In this document: piece after piece, positions 7,883 to 17,287 of the stretch
Layout of the letters: each line of letters opens with the position of its first letter
Position numbering within the stretch: position 1 is the first letter of the stretch
NCBI GenBank assembly: GCA_963807305.1
Contig: CAWEBN010000005.1
Span: 1,116,001-1,180,000, forward strand
DNA: 64,000 nt
Direction of reading: 5' to 3'
From: JAOPZW01 sp963807305
GTDB taxonomy: Bacteria > Actinomycetota > Thermoleophilia > Solirubrobacterales > Solirubrobacteraceae
Notes under the pieces: model-generated
Seen by the model: the letters and a program-made list of their open reading frames with translations, nothing else
Database searches by the model: none
What the model was told of the DNA's origin: nothing
Position numbers and translations under genes: made by a program

Positions 7883-9468
7883 TGAGCGACTACGACGTGA
7901 TCGTGATCGGAACCGGTGCCGGCGGTGGGACGCTTGCGCGGCACCTGGCCCCCTCCGGGAAGCGCATCCTGCTGCTCGAGCGCGGCGACTGGCTCCCGCG
8001 CGAGCCGCAGAACTGGCTCGCCCGCGACGTCTTCGTCGACAATCGCTACGTCTCCGCGGACACGTGGTACGACGGCGAGGGCAAGTCCTTCCAGCCGCAG
8101 GTGCACTACTGCGTCGGCGGCGCCACGAAGCTCTACGGCGCCGCGCTGTACCGCCTGCGCAAGGAGGACTTCGGCGAGTTGCGCCACCACGACGGCATCT
8201 CGCCGGCGTGGCCCATCGAGTACGACGACATGGAGCCGTACTACACGCGGGCCGAGCAGCTCTACCACGTGCACGGCGCGCGCGGCGAGGACCCGACCGA
8301 GCCGCCCGCCAGCGCGCCGTACCCGCATCCGGCCGTGAGCCACGAGCCTCGCATCCAACAGCTCGCCGACGACCTCGCAGCCGCCGGGCGCCAGCCGTTC
8401 CACGCGCCCTGTGGCGTGATGCTCACCGAGGACGACATGCCCCACAGCGCCTGCGTGCGCTGCGCGACGTGCGACGGCTTCCCGTGCCTCGTGCATGCGA
8501 AGTCCGACGCCGAGGTCCTCGGCGTCCGCCCGGCGCTCGAGCACCCCAACGTCACCCTGCTCACCAACGCGCAGGCCGTGCGCCTGGAGACCAACGACGC
8601 GGGCACCGTCGTCACGGGCGTCGTCGTCGAGCGCGACGGTGCGCGCGAGACCCACACGGGCGACATCGTCGTCGTCTCCTGCGGCGCGGCCAACAGCGCC
8701 CGGCTGCTGCTCGCGTCGGCCGACGACGCTCACCCCAACGGCCTGGCCAACGGGTCCGACCAGGTGGGGCGCAACTACATGTTCCACAACTGCACGGCCG
8801 TGCTGGCCCTCTCCAAGGAGCCCAATCCCACGGTCTTCCAGAAGACGCTCGGCCTCAACGACTTCTACTTCGGGACCGACGACGTCGACTACCCGCTGGG
8901 CAACATCCAGATGGTCGGCAAGTCGTCGGCCGAGATGTACCGCGGCGAGAAGCCGATCCAGACCAGGCTCGCACCCGAGTGGACGCTCGAGAAGGTGGCA
9001 CGCCACGCGGTCGACTTCTGGCTCTCGACCGAGGACCTGCCGCTGCCCGAGAACCGGGTGACCCTGGCCGCCGACGGGAACGTCGGGCTCGCCTACAAGG
9101 CGACGAACGACGTGCCCAAGAAGCGGCTGCTGCACGAGCTCAAGTCGATGCTCAAGGACCTCGGGATGCAGCACGACCACCTGCTCCCGCGCCACGCCTA
9201 CCTCAAGAACGACATCCCCGTGGCGGGCTGCGCGCACCAGGCGGGCACCTGCCGCTTCGGGACCGATCCGGCCGACTCCGTGCTCGACACCGACTGCCGG
9301 GCGCACGAGGTCGACAACCTCTATGTCGTCGACACGAGCTTCTTCCCGAGCATCGGCGCCGTCAACCCGGCGCTGACCGCGATGGCCAACGCGGTGCGCG
9401 TGGGGGACCACCTCCTGGAACGCATGGGTGCTCCGCGGACCGCACCGGAGCCGGCGCATGTCGGTTGA
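7882..9468 (+). CDS. GMC family FAD-dependent oxidoreductase
   Basis: This is a 528-residue glucose-methanol-choline oxidoreductase. The FAD-binding motif IGTGAGGGTLARHL is at about residues 8-22. A Cys-rich stretch (SACVRCATCDGFPC) lies in the middle. The catalytic His region GCAHQAGTCRFG and the terminal INPALT-like segment VNPALTAMAN are present. The stop of the previous gene overlaps its ATG. There is no secretion signal. The substrate could be a sugar or alcohol; the Cys cluster may hold an additional cofactor or be structural. The electron acceptor may be the quinone pool served by the neighbouring NDH-2 and cytochrome bd genes, but that is inference from gene order. Confidence 0.85.
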   Translation: MSDYDVIVIGTGAGGGTLARHLAPSGKRILLLERGDWLPREPQNWLARDVFVDNRYVSADTWYDGEGKSFQPQVHYCVGGATKLYGAALYRLRKEDFGELRHHDGISPAWPIEYDDMEPYYTRAEQLYHVHGARGEDPTEPPASAPYPHPAVSHEPRIQQLADDLAAAGRQPFHAPCGVMLTEDDMPHSACVRCATCDGFPCLVHAKSDAEVLGVRPALEHPNVTLLTNAQAVRLETNDAGTVVTGVVVERDGARETHTGDIVVVSCGAANSARLLLASADDAHPNGLANGSDQVGRNYMFHNCTAVLALSKEPNPTVFQKTLGLNDFYFGTDDVDYPLGNIQMVGKSSAEMYRGEKPIQTRLAPEWTLEKVARHAVDFWLSTEDLPLPENRVTLAADGNVGLAYKATNDVPKKRLLHELKSMLKDLGMQHDHLLPRHAYLKNDIPVAGCAHQAGTCRFGTDPADSVLDTDCRAHEVDNLYVVDTSFFPSIGAVNPALTAMANAVRVGDHLLERMGAPRTAPEPAHVG

Positions 9469-10786
9469 CCTGACCGAGGGCCAGCTTCACGTCGTCATCG
9501 TCGGCGGCGGCTTCGCCGGCGTCGGGTGCGCCCGGCGGCTGGCCGACCACGACGACGTGCGCATCACGCTGATCGACCGCAACAACTACCACCAGTTCCA
9601 GCCGCTGCTCTACCAGGTGGCGACCTCGCAGCTGGCCTCGAGCGACATCGCGTACTCGCTGCGCAAGCTCTTCCACGATCGCATCAACGTGGACGTCAAG
9701 CTCGGGGAGGTCGCGTCGCTCGATCCGGCGAAGCACAGCGTGACCACCACCGACGGCGAGGTCTTCTCCGGCGACGCGCTCGTCCTCGCCGCCGGCTCGC
9801 AGCCCAACTTCTTCCGGACCCCCGGCGCCGACGACCACGCCTTCCCGCTCTACTCGCTGGACGACGCCCAGCGGCTGCGCTCGCGCATCCTCGGCGTCTT
9901 CGAGGACGCCGACCGCGACCCGGCGCTGATCGACCAGGGCGCCCTGAACTTCGTCATCGTCGGCGGCGGGCCGACGGGCGTCGAGGTTGCCGGGGCCCTC
10001 TCCGACCTCATCCACGACACGATGAGCAGCGAGTACCACCACCTCGCGGTCTCGGCGGCGCAGGTCCACGTCGTCGACCTCGGCCACACCCTGCTGGGGG
10101 CGTTCTCCGACAAGGCCCACGACTACGTGGCCAAGGTGCTGGGCAAGAAGGGCGTCCGCCTGCACCTCGGCGTGGCGGTGACCGAGATCGGGCCCGGGCA
10201 CGTGACCCTCGCCGACGGTTCGACGATCAGGACGCGATGCGTGATCTGGGGCGGCGGGATCATGGCTCCGACGGTCGCCGGCGCCGCCGGACTGCCGCAG
10301 GGACGCGGCGGGCGCATCGACGTGCAGCCCGACCTCACGGTCGACGGCCTTCCGGGCGTCTACGTCATCGGCGACGTGGCCAACATCCCCAGCCCCGACG
10401 GCGAGTCGCACCCGCAGCTGGGCTCGGTCGCGCTGCAGAGCGGCGTCACGGCGGCCGACAACCTGCTGGCCGACTTCGCGGGCAAGCCGCGCAAGGCCTT
10501 CCACTACCACGACAAGGGCATCATGGCGATGATCGGCCGCGGTGCCGCCGTGGCCGAGGTCGGCCCCCATCGCCACGAGCTGCACGGCGTCATCGCGTTC
10601 TCGTCGTGGCTGGGCGTGCACGCCGCGCTCATGACCGGCGTGCGCAACCGCATCGACGCCTTCGTCAACTGGGGGTGGGACTACTTCAGCAAGTCACGCG
10701 GGCCGCAGGTCCTCGACCGCTCGGACGCCGCACGGATCGACTGGGAAGAGGACGCGGCGCCTGAGCCACTCACGGCTGCACGGTGA
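9458..10786 (+). CDS. type II NADH dehydrogenase (NDH-2)
   Basis: This 442-residue flavoprotein should pass electrons from NADH to quinone without pumping protons. The FAD motif VVIVGGGFAGVGCARRL is at the N-terminus, followed by LIDRNNYHQFQPLLYQVAT, a hallmark of NDH-2. The second Rossmann motif NFVIVGGGPTGVEVAGAL binds NADH. The conserved VYVIGDVANI and a C-terminal amphipathic segment follow. The ATG at 9458 overlaps the end of the GMC gene. It precedes cydA with a GTGA overlap, so NADH to quinone to cytochrome bd to oxygen would be a complete short respiratory chain encoded in one operon. Confidence 0.9.
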   Translation: MSVDLTEGQLHVVIVGGGFAGVGCARRLADHDDVRITLIDRNNYHQFQPLLYQVATSQLASSDIAYSLRKLFHDRINVDVKLGEVASLDPAKHSVTTTDGEVFSGDALVLAAGSQPNFFRTPGADDHAFPLYSLDDAQRLRSRILGVFEDADRDPALIDQGALNFVIVGGGPTGVEVAGALSDLIHDTMSSEYHHLAVSAAQVHVVDLGHTLLGAFSDKAHDYVAKVLGKKGVRLHLGVAVTEIGPGHVTLADGSTIRTRCVIWGGGIMAPTVAGAAGLPQGRGGRIDVQPDLTVDGLPGVYVIGDVANIPSPDGESHPQLGSVALQSGVTAADNLLADFAGKPRKAFHYHDKGIMAMIGRGAAVAEVGPHRHELHGVIAFSSWLGVHAALMTGVRNRIDAFVNWGWDYFSKSRGPQVLDRSDAARIDWEEDAAPEPLTAAR

Positions 10787-12180
10787 CCCCTCTGGCCGTC
10801 ACCACGGTCGACCTCGCGCGCGTGCAGTTCGCGATGACGTCGATCTACCACTTCCTCTTCGTGCCGCTCACGCTGGGCCTGGCGCCGCTGGTGGCGATCA
10901 TGCAGACCGCGTGGTACCGGACCGGCGTCGACGCCTGGCTGCGCCTGACGAAGTTCTTCGGGACGCTGCTGCTCATCAACTTCGCCATCGGGGTGGCGAC
11001 CGGGCTGGTGCAGGAGTTCCAGTTCGGGATGAACTGGTCGGTGTACTCGGAGTTCGTCGGTGGTGTGTTCGGCGCGCCGTTGGCGATCGAGGGCTTGGCG
11101 GCGTTTGCGTTCGAGGCGACGTTCATCGGGCTGTGGATCTTCGGCTGGGACCGGTTGTCGCCGCGCGTGCACCTGGCGACGATCTGGCTGACCGCCGCGG
11201 GCACCTGGATGTCGGCCTACTTCATCCTGGTGGCGAACTCGTGGATGCAGCACCCGGTCGGCTACAAGATGGTCGATGGTGAGGCGCAGCTGACCAATGT
11301 GTGGGCGTTGTTGTCCAACGAGTTCGCGGTGATTGCGTGGGTGCACACGATCCTCGCCGGCCTGATCTTCGGCACGACGGTGCTGCTGGGGGTCTCGTGC
11401 TGGCACATCCTGCGCGGACGCAACGTCGAGCTGTTTCGCCGGGGCGCGGCGTTGGCGCTCGTCGTGGCCGTGCCTGCGACGCTGATCCAGCTGTCGGTGG
11501 GCAACCGCTTCGGGGAGGCGGTCACGAGCGCGCAGGGCATGAAGATCGCCGCCTCCGAGGCGCAGTGGAACACGTGCGATCCGTGCGGTTTCTCCCTGTT
11601 CCAGATCGGGGGCTTCTCCGCGCAGGACCCGACCCCGAGCTTCTCGATCACGGTCCCGCGCCTGTTGTCGTGGATGGCCACAGGCTCCTTCAACGGCCAG
11701 GTGCAGGGCATCAACCAGCTGCAGGCCCAGGAGGAGAAGGACTTCGGGCAGGGCAACTACATGCCGCGCGTACGGCTGATGTACTGGTCGATGCGGGTGA
11801 TGGCGCTGCTGGGGGTGGCGATGTTCCTGATCGCCGCCGTCGGTGCGTGGCTCTACCGCAAGCGCAGGCTCGAGAAGGCGCGGTGGTTCTTGTGGACGGC
11901 CGTCATCGCCATCGCGTTCCCGTTCATCGCGGCGACCTTCGGCTGGATCCTGACCGAGATGGGACGCCAGCCGTGGATCGTGCAGGACCTGCTCAAGACG
12001 TCCGACGCGCACTCGCCCAGCGTGAGCACGGCGATGGTCGCGAGCAGCATCGGCGTGTTCGCCCTGCTCTACATCGTTCTGGGGGTCGTGGACTTCGTGC
12101 TCATGCGCCGCTATGCCCGTATCGACCCGCCGGCGCTGCGGGAGGAGAGCGCGGCAGCGGCCCCAGCGCTCAGTTACTAG
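10783..12180 (+). CDS. cydA: cytochrome bd oxidase subunit I
   Basis: This is a 465-residue multi-pass membrane subunit carrying haems b558, b595 and d. It starts with GTG overlapping the NDH-2 stop. RVQFAMTSIYHFLFVPLTLG contains the conserved His ligand. GMNWSVYSEFVGGVFGAPLAIEGLAAF includes the conserved Glu positions. The periplasmic Q-loop is short, as usual for actinobacteria. NSWMQHPVGYKMVDG is also conserved. It oxidises quinol and reduces oxygen to water with high affinity. cydB starts 10 nt downstream. High-affinity oxidase expression fits microaerobic conditions. Confidence 0.95.
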   Translation: MTPLAVTTVDLARVQFAMTSIYHFLFVPLTLGLAPLVAIMQTAWYRTGVDAWLRLTKFFGTLLLINFAIGVATGLVQEFQFGMNWSVYSEFVGGVFGAPLAIEGLAAFAFEATFIGLWIFGWDRLSPRVHLATIWLTAAGTWMSAYFILVANSWMQHPVGYKMVDGEAQLTNVWALLSNEFAVIAWVHTILAGLIFGTTVLLGVSCWHILRGRNVELFRRGAALALVVAVPATLIQLSVGNRFGEAVTSAQGMKIAASEAQWNTCDPCGFSLFQIGGFSAQDPTPSFSITVPRLLSWMATGSFNGQVQGINQLQAQEEKDFGQGNYMPRVRLMYWSMRVMALLGVAMFLIAAVGAWLYRKRRLEKARWFLWTAVIAIAFPFIAATFGWILTEMGRQPWIVQDLLKTSDAHSPSVSTAMVASSIGVFALLYIVLGVVDFVLMRRYARIDPPALREESAAAAPALSY

Positions 12181-12189
12181 GAGCCGAGC

Positions 12190-13425
12190 ATGGATCTCGC
12201 GACCATCTGGTTCGTCCTCATCGCGGTCCTCTGGAGCGGCTACTTCCTGCTCGAAGGCTTCGACTTCGGCGTGGGCATGCTGCTGGCGGTGCTGCCGCGC
12301 GACGAGGCCGAGCGCAGCACGATGTTCGGGTCCATCGGCCCCGTCTGGGACGGCAACGAGGTGTGGCTGGTGATCGCCGGCGGCGCGACCTTCGCCGCGT
12401 TCCCCGCGTGGTACGCGACGATGTTCTCGGGCTTTTATCTCGCGCTGCTGCTCATCCTCGTCCTGCTCATCGTGCGCGTGGTCTCCTTCGAGTGGCGCGA
12501 GCGCTCTGACAGCCCGCGCTGGCGGACGACGTGGCGATGGGCCAACACGGTGGGCAGCGTGGGCGCCCCCTTCGTGTGGGGCGTCGCTCTGGCCAACCTC
12601 GTGCACGGCGTCCCGCTGAACGCCAAGGGCGACTTCACCGGCAACGTGCTCGACCTCTTCAGCGCCTACACCGTCCTCGCGGGCATCTCGCTCGTCGCCC
12701 TCTTCGCCCTGCACGGCGCCGTCTACCTGAACCTGCGCACGAGCGGTGGCCTGTCCGAGCGCGCTGCGGTCGCGGCGCGACGGCTCGCGATCCCGGCCGC
12801 GGTCGTCGTCACGGCCTTCCTGGCCGCAACGGTCGCGGTCGCCATCGACCGCAACAACCGCGACCTGTTCCCCACCGTGCTGCCCGCAGCGATCGGCGTG
12901 GCCGCGCTCGTGGCCGCCGTCGCGCTCGTGCTCGCGCGGCGCAGCGGCTGGGCCTTCGTCGCCTCCGGTGCGGCCGCGGTGGCCTGGGTGGCGACGGTGT
13001 TCACGGGCCTGTATCCGCGCGTGCTCGTCTCGCACCCGGACTTCGGCAACAGCCTGACCATCTCCGGCGCGGCCGCCGGCCACTACGCGCTGAGCGTCAT
13101 CACGGTCGTGGCGGCGATCTGCGTCCCGATCGTGCTGCTCTACCAGGGCTGGACCTACCACGTCTTCCGGACGCGCCTCGGCGGCGATCCGCCGGTGGGC
13201 GAGCCGGTCGAGCCATGGACGCAGCCAGGGCGGCCGGCACGCAGACGAGCTGAGGCACGGGTGCGCGCCCTCGACCCGCGCCTCGTCCGCCGCACCCGGT
13301 CCGTGCGCCCGCTGCTGATCGCGGACACCGCGCTCGGTCGTCGTCACGACGGCGTTCGTCCTGCTCCAGGCGACGCTGCTCGCGCGGATCGTCGCCGGGG
13401 CCTTCGCGGGCGCGCCGGCGAGTGA
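12190..13425 (+). CDS. cydB: cytochrome bd oxidase subunit II (frame runs into cydD)
   Basis: The subunit is clear: FDFGVGMLLAVLPRDEAERSTM and GPVWDGNEVWLVIAGGATFAAFP are conserved CydB signatures, followed by about eight membrane segments up to VLLYQGWTYHVFRTRL near 13175. After that the frame does not stop. It reads through a non-conserved linker and then into what is unmistakably the start of CydD (RALDPRLVRRTRSV at about 13264), ending at 13425 only because cydD changes frame. A stop (TGA 13251-13253) exists one frame away, just before the expected cydD GTG at 13261. So either CydB and CydD are fused, or an indel removed the cydB stop. Confidence 0.85.
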   Translation: MDLATIWFVLIAVLWSGYFLLEGFDFGVGMLLAVLPRDEAERSTMFGSIGPVWDGNEVWLVIAGGATFAAFPAWYATMFSGFYLALLLILVLLIVRVVSFEWRERSDSPRWRTTWRWANTVGSVGAPFVWGVALANLVHGVPLNAKGDFTGNVLDLFSAYTVLAGISLVALFALHGAVYLNLRTSGGLSERAAVAARRLAIPAAVVVTAFLAATVAVAIDRNNRDLFPTVLPAAIGVAALVAAVALVLARRSGWAFVASGAAAVAWVATVFTGLYPRVLVSHPDFGNSLTISGAAAGHYALSVITVVAAICVPIVLLYQGWTYHVFRTRLGGDPPVGEPVEPWTQPGRPARRRAEARVRALDPRLVRRTRSVRPLLIADTALGRRHDGVRPAPGDAARADRRRGLRGRAGE

Positions 13426-14935
13426 GCTGCGACGCGACGCGGTCGCGCTGGCGCTCGCCTTCGCGGGCCGGGGCGCGTTGGCGTGGGGGATGGAGGTCGC
13501 GGGCCGGCGCGCGGCGTCGAGCGTCCTCTCCGAGCTGCGCCTGGCCCTCGTGGCGCGCCGGCTGGCGACGCAGCCCACCGCGGCCGACGGGACGCAGTCC
13601 GGCGAGATCGCCGCGGCGGCGGTGCAGGGAGTCGACGCGCTCGAGGCGTACTTCGCCCGCTACCTGCCGCAGGTCGTGCTCGCGTCGGTCGTCCCGCTGG
13701 TCGTGCTGGCGTTCGTGGCCACGGTCGACCTCGAATCGGCGCTCGTCATGGCGGTCACGCTGCCGCTCGTCCCGGTCTTCATGTGGCTGATCGGCCGCGC
13801 CGCCGAGCAGCGCACCCGCGAGCGCTGGCACGCCCTGCGCGGCCTGTCGACGGACTTCCTCGACGTCGTGCGCGGACTGCCGACGCTGCGCTCGTTCAAT
13901 CGCGGCGCCGCGCAGGGAGCCCGCATCGCCGACGTCAGCGAGCGTCACCGCCGCGCGACGATGGGGACGCTGCGCCTCACGTTCCTGTCGGGGACGGTGC
14001 TCGAGCTGGCGGCCACCCTCGGCGTCGCGCTCGTCGCGGTGACGGTCGGCGTGCGGCTGGCCGACGGCGGGTTGGGCCTCCAGACCGGACTGACGGTGCT
14101 CGTGCTCGCCCCCGAGCTCTACCTGCCCCTGCGTCGCCTGGGCGCGGAGTATCACGCGAGCGCCGACGGCCTGGCGGTCGCCGACCGGATGCTCGGGCTG
14201 CTCGACGCGCCGGCCGCGGCGCGCGCGGGAGGGCCGGCGCCCGTCCCGAGCCCCGCGGAGGCGTCAGTGCGCCTGGAGCACGTCGCCTTCTCCTACCCGG
14301 CGCGCCCCGGCCCGGTCCTCGACGGGCTCGACCTCGAGCTGGCGCCCGGCGAGACCGTCGCGCTCGTGGGGGAGAGCGGCGCCGGCAAGAGCACCGTGGC
14401 GGCGCTGCTGCTCGGCTTCCTTGAGCCGACGGCCGGCCGCGTCACGGCCGGCGGCGTCGACCTCGCCGGCTGCCGGGTCGACGACTGGCGCGCGCTCGTC
14501 GCGTGGGTGCCCCAGCATCCGACGCTCCTGCGCGGCAGCGTGGCCGACAACATCAGCCTCGGCCGGCCGGCGTCGGCGCGCGCGGTGCGGGCGGCAGCGG
14601 GCCTCGCGGGCGTCGACCGCTTCGTCGCCGGCCTGCCGAACGGCTACGACACGGTCGTCGGCGACGGTGGGCGCCCGCTCTCACCGGGCGAGCGCCGGCG
14701 GATCGGGCTGGCCCGGGCGTTCCTGGGCGATGCGCCGCTCGTCGTCCTCGACGAGCCGACGGCCGACCTCGACCCCGCGAGCGTCGAGCACGTGAGCCGC
14801 GCCGTGCGGCGGTTGAGCGCCGGGCGGACCATGCTGCTCATCGCCCACCGCCCCGAGCTCGTCGCGCACGCCGATCGGATCGTCCGACTCGAGGATGGCG
14901 TGGCGCTCGCCGTACCGGCGAGGTGGGCCGCGTGA
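13261..14935 (+). CDS. cydD: ABC exporter subunit CydD, with a single-base frameshift near 13336
   Basis: With CydC this forms the heterodimeric exporter needed for cytochrome bd assembly (glutathione/cysteine or haem-related transport in other bacteria). The N-terminus (ALDPRLVRRTRSVRPLLIADTALG) is in frame with cydB. The continuation (VVVTTAFVLLQATLLARIVAG) is one frame on, open from 13319 to 14935. The span is 1675 nt, one more than a multiple of three, so one extra base near CTCGGTC explains it. The main frame has six membrane segments, Walker A GESGAGKSTV, an atypical signature LSPGERRRIGLARAFLG and Walker B LVVLDEP. The stop overlaps the cydC GTG. Confidence 0.8.
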
Positions 14936-16572
14936 CCGCGACGCTGGGCCGGCTCCTCGCGCTGGCGGACGCCCCGCGTGGGCGCGCCGCGCTCGCCGCC
15001 GCGCTGGGTGCTCTGACGGTCATCCTGGGCGCGGGCCTGATGGCGACCGCTGGGTATCTCATCTCCCGGGCCTCCGAACGCCCGGCCGTCCTGTCGCTGA
15101 CCGTGGCCATCGTCGGGGTTCGCTTCTTCGGCCTCTCGCGGCCGCTGACGCGCTATCTCGACCGGCTTGCCTCGCACGACCTCGCGCTGCGCGTCCTGGG
15201 CCGCGTACGCGTGCGTGTGTACCGGCAGATCGAGCCGCTGGCGCCGGCGCAGCTCGAGGGCTACCGCCAGGGCGACCTGCTCGCGCGCATGGTCGCCGAC
15301 GTCGACGCGCTGCAGAACCTGCACCTGCGCGCGGTCGGCCCGCCGCTCGTCGGCCTGCTGGCGGGGGCCGTCGTAGTGGGCGTCGCCGCGGCCTTCCTCC
15401 CGGCCGCCGGCCTCGTGCTCGCCGCCGGCCTGCTCGTCGGCGGGGTCGCCGTCCCGGCGCTCGCGGGCCGGCTCGGCCGCCGCGGCGGACGGCGTCAGGC
15501 CGCGGCCCGCGGCGAGCTCTCCGCCGAGCTCGTCGAGGCCCTGCGAGCGGCGCCCGAGCTCGTCGCCTATGGCGGCGGGCGCGCCGCGCGGGCGCGCGTG
15601 GGCGCCGCCGACGGTGCGCTCGTCCGGCTCTCGCGGCGCGACGCGCTGGTGGGCGGGCTCGCGGATGGCGCCGGGCTCGCCGTCGTCGGTGCGACGGTGG
15701 CGGGCGTGCTCGCCGTGGCCGTGCACGCGTCCGCCGACGGGCACCTGGACCGCACGCTCATCGCGATGCTCGCCCTGCTCGCGCTCGCGTCCTTCGAGGC
15801 GGTCCAGCCGCTCGCGGCGGCCGCGCGCGAGCTTTCGATCACGCTCGCCGCCGGGGGCCGCGTGCTCGAGCTCTCGGACCGCGAGGCCGTCGTCGTCGAT
15901 CCCGTCGCGCCGCTGCCGGCGCCGTCGTGGCCGTTCGCGGTGGCGCTCGAGGACGTGCGCGCGCGCTACGCGCCCGGCGAGCGCGCGGCGCTCGATGGCG
16001 TCAGCCTCCGCCTCGAGCCGGGGTGCCGCGTCGCCCTCGTGGGTCCGAGCGGCGCCGGGAAGACGACCGTCGTCAACCTGCTGCTGCGCTTCCTCGACCC
16101 CGAGGCGGGGCGGGTGACGCTCGCGGGGCGCGACCTGCGCGAGTACCGCCAGGAGGACGTGCGCCGCGCGATCGCGGTGGCCGGCCAGGACTCGCACCTG
16201 TTCTCGGCCAGCATCCGCGAGAACGTGTGCCTCGCGCGGCCCGGGGCAAGCGACGAGGACGTGCAGGAGGCGTTGCGCCGCGCGCGGCTATGGCCGTGGG
16301 TCGCCACGCTGGCGGACGGGCTGGACACCGCCGTGGGGGAGGAGGGGCGCGAGCTCTCGGGCGGTCAGCGCCAGCGGCTCGTGCTCGCGCGGGCCCTGCT
16401 CGCCGACGCTCCCGTACTGGTGCTCGACGAGCCGACGGCGCACCTCGATCCGGCCACCGCCCGCGCTCTCGTCGAGGACGTCTTCGCCGCGGCGGGCGAC
16501 CGGTCGGTGCTGTTGATCACCCATCGTCCCGAGGGGCTCGAGCTCGTCACGGAGATCATACGCATCGGATGA
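14932..16572 (+). CDS. cydC: ABC exporter subunit CydC
   Basis: This is a 546-residue half-transporter with a GTG start overlapping the cydD stop. The membrane domain starts RAALAAALGALTVILGAGLM and contains SRPLTRYLDRLASHDLALR, characteristic of CydC. The ATPase domain has Walker A GPSGAGKTTVV, Q-loop GQDSHLFSASIREN, the signature LSGGQRQRLVLARALL and Walker B VLVLDEPTAHLDP. It pairs with CydD for cytochrome bd maturation. The last 17 bases, including the stop, coincide with palindrome site 4, which drives the next gene. Confidence 0.92.
   Translation: MTATLGRLLALADAPRGRAALAAALGALTVILGAGLMATAGYLISRASERPAVLSLTVAIVGVRFFGLSRPLTRYLDRLASHDLALRVLGRVRVRVYRQIEPLAPAQLEGYRQGDLLARMVADVDALQNLHLRAVGPPLVGLLAGAVVVGVAAAFLPAAGLVLAAGLLVGGVAVPALAGRLGRRGGRRQAAARGELSAELVEALRAAPELVAYGGGRAARARVGAADGALVRLSRRDALVGGLADGAGLAVVGATVAGVLAVAVHASADGHLDRTLIAMLALLALASFEAVQPLAAAARELSITLAAGGRVLELSDREAVVVDPVAPLPAPSWPFAVALEDVRARYAPGERAALDGVSLRLEPGCRVALVGPSGAGKTTVVNLLLRFLDPEAGRVTLAGRDLREYRQEDVRRAIAVAGQDSHLFSASIRENVCLARPGASDEDVQEALRRARLWPWVATLADGLDTAVGEEGRELSGGQRQRLVLARALLADAPVLVLDEPTAHLDPATARALVEDVFAAAGDRSVLLITHRPEGLELVTEIIRIG
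16556..16572. promoter_or_regulatory. 17-bp palindrome, putative activator site (site 4), inside cydC end
   Basis: TCATACG-CAT-CGGATGA overlaps the final codons and stop of cydC. GAGCAT at 16595-16600 starts 22 nt later, keeping A2 and T6 as at site 3. The DUF6325 gene starts at 16637 with a strong ribosome site (AAAAGGAG). The left half-site is the weakest part. Confidence 0.5.
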
Positions 16573-16636
16573 TGCCCGCTGGGCTGGGCGGGGGGAGCAT
16601 GGACGTTGCCCGCCCACGCAACCAAAAGGAGCAGCC

Positions 16637-17179
16637 ATGGCGATAGGGCCCGTTCAGCTCATCGTGCTCGGCTTCAGCCACCCCGAGTTCCACGGTGAGA
16701 TCGTCGCCGAGCTCGAGCGGCTGAAGGAGAGCGACACGGTGCGCGTCATCGATGCGCTCGCCGTGCACAAGGACGCCGATGGAGAAATCGAGGTCGCGCA
16801 CCTGAGCAACCTCTCGAAGGACGAGGCGGTCGAGCTCGGCAGCAAGGTCGGCGCGTTGATCGGCCTCGGGATCGAAGGCGAGGAGGGGATGGACGTCGGC
16901 GCTGAGGCGGGCGCCGAGGCCGGTGCCGATGGCATCAGCGTGTTCGACGACGAGGACGCCTGGGACATCCTGGAGGAGATCCCCAACGACTCGGCGGCGG
17001 CGCTGATCCTGCTCGAGCACCACTGGGCCGTCCCGCTGCGCGACGCGATCGCGCGCGCGGGCGGCTTCCGCCTCAGCGACGGCTTCATCAGCCCGCTCGA
17101 TCTGGTCGCGATCGGGCTAGTCTCCAGCGAGGAGGCTCAGCAGCTCCACGCTGCGGAGACGAGCCGCCAGCCCGCCTGA
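16637..17179 (+). CDS. DUF6325 (DUF1269-related) family protein
   Basis: This is a 180-residue acidic protein. The start MAIGPVQLIVLGFSHPEFHGEI and VRVIDALAVHKDADGEI are typical of this actinobacterial family. A central Gly/Ala/Glu stretch (GAEAGAEAGADG) and a C-terminal domain (ALILLEHHWAVPLRDAI) follow. It is related to the shorter protein at 24421-24888. It has no enzyme motif; the family is often annotated as membrane-associated or stress-linked, but no function is known. Its own promoter (site 4) separates it from the cyd operon. A tiny basic ORF follows 35 nt downstream. Confidence 0.7.
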   Translation: MAIGPVQLIVLGFSHPEFHGEIVAELERLKESDTVRVIDALAVHKDADGEIEVAHLSNLSKDEAVELGSKVGALIGLGIEGEEGMDVGAEAGAEAGADGISVFDDEDAWDILEEIPNDSAAALILLEHHWAVPLRDAIARAGGFRLSDGFISPLDLVAIGLVSSEEAQQLHAAETSRQPA

Positions 17180-17213
17180 CCCTGTTCACCCAGTCACGAC
17201 GATCGGAGCAACG

Positions 17214-17273
17214 ATGTTCGGATCCCGCAGAGTGGCCCGGCGCACCTCGCGTCGCGTCGCACGCCGCCGGTAA
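17214..17273 (+). CDS. possible 19-residue Arg-rich peptide
   Basis: This is an ATG-to-TAA reading of 20 codons: MFGSRRVARRTSRRVARRR. Nine of 19 residues are Arg. It has a modest ribosome site (CGGAG, 5 nt upstream of the ATG) and follows the DUF6325 gene directly, so it would be on the same transcript. Short Arg-rich starts of this kind also occur at the N-terminus of SHOCT-type proteins, so it may be a relic rather than a gene. Coding status is unproven. Confidence 0.3.
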   Translation: MFGSRRVARRTSRRVARRR

Positions 17274-17287
17274 GCGCGGCCCCCTGC

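Noticed and set aside
7786..9459. 557-codon open frame opposite the GMC oxidoreductase gene
   Set aside because: Low-complexity Val/Arg/Gly/His product and no family; shadow of the plus-strand gene.
10770..10786. TCACGGC-TGC-ACGGTGA at the NDH-2/cydA junction as an eleventh palindrome
   Set aside because: Only the outer TCA/TGA bases match; the CCG/CGG core is missing and it lies across a translationally coupled gene junction.
10681..13578. 965-codon open frame on the minus strand opposite cydA/cydB
   Set aside because: His/Arg/Gln-rich composition without any domain; it is the antisense shadow that high GC3 produces opposite real genes. cydA and cydB on the plus strand have clear family motifs.
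17186..17202. TCACCCA-GTC-ACGACGA before the small Arg-rich ORF
   Set aside because: The right half does not match and no -10 box sits at 22 nt.
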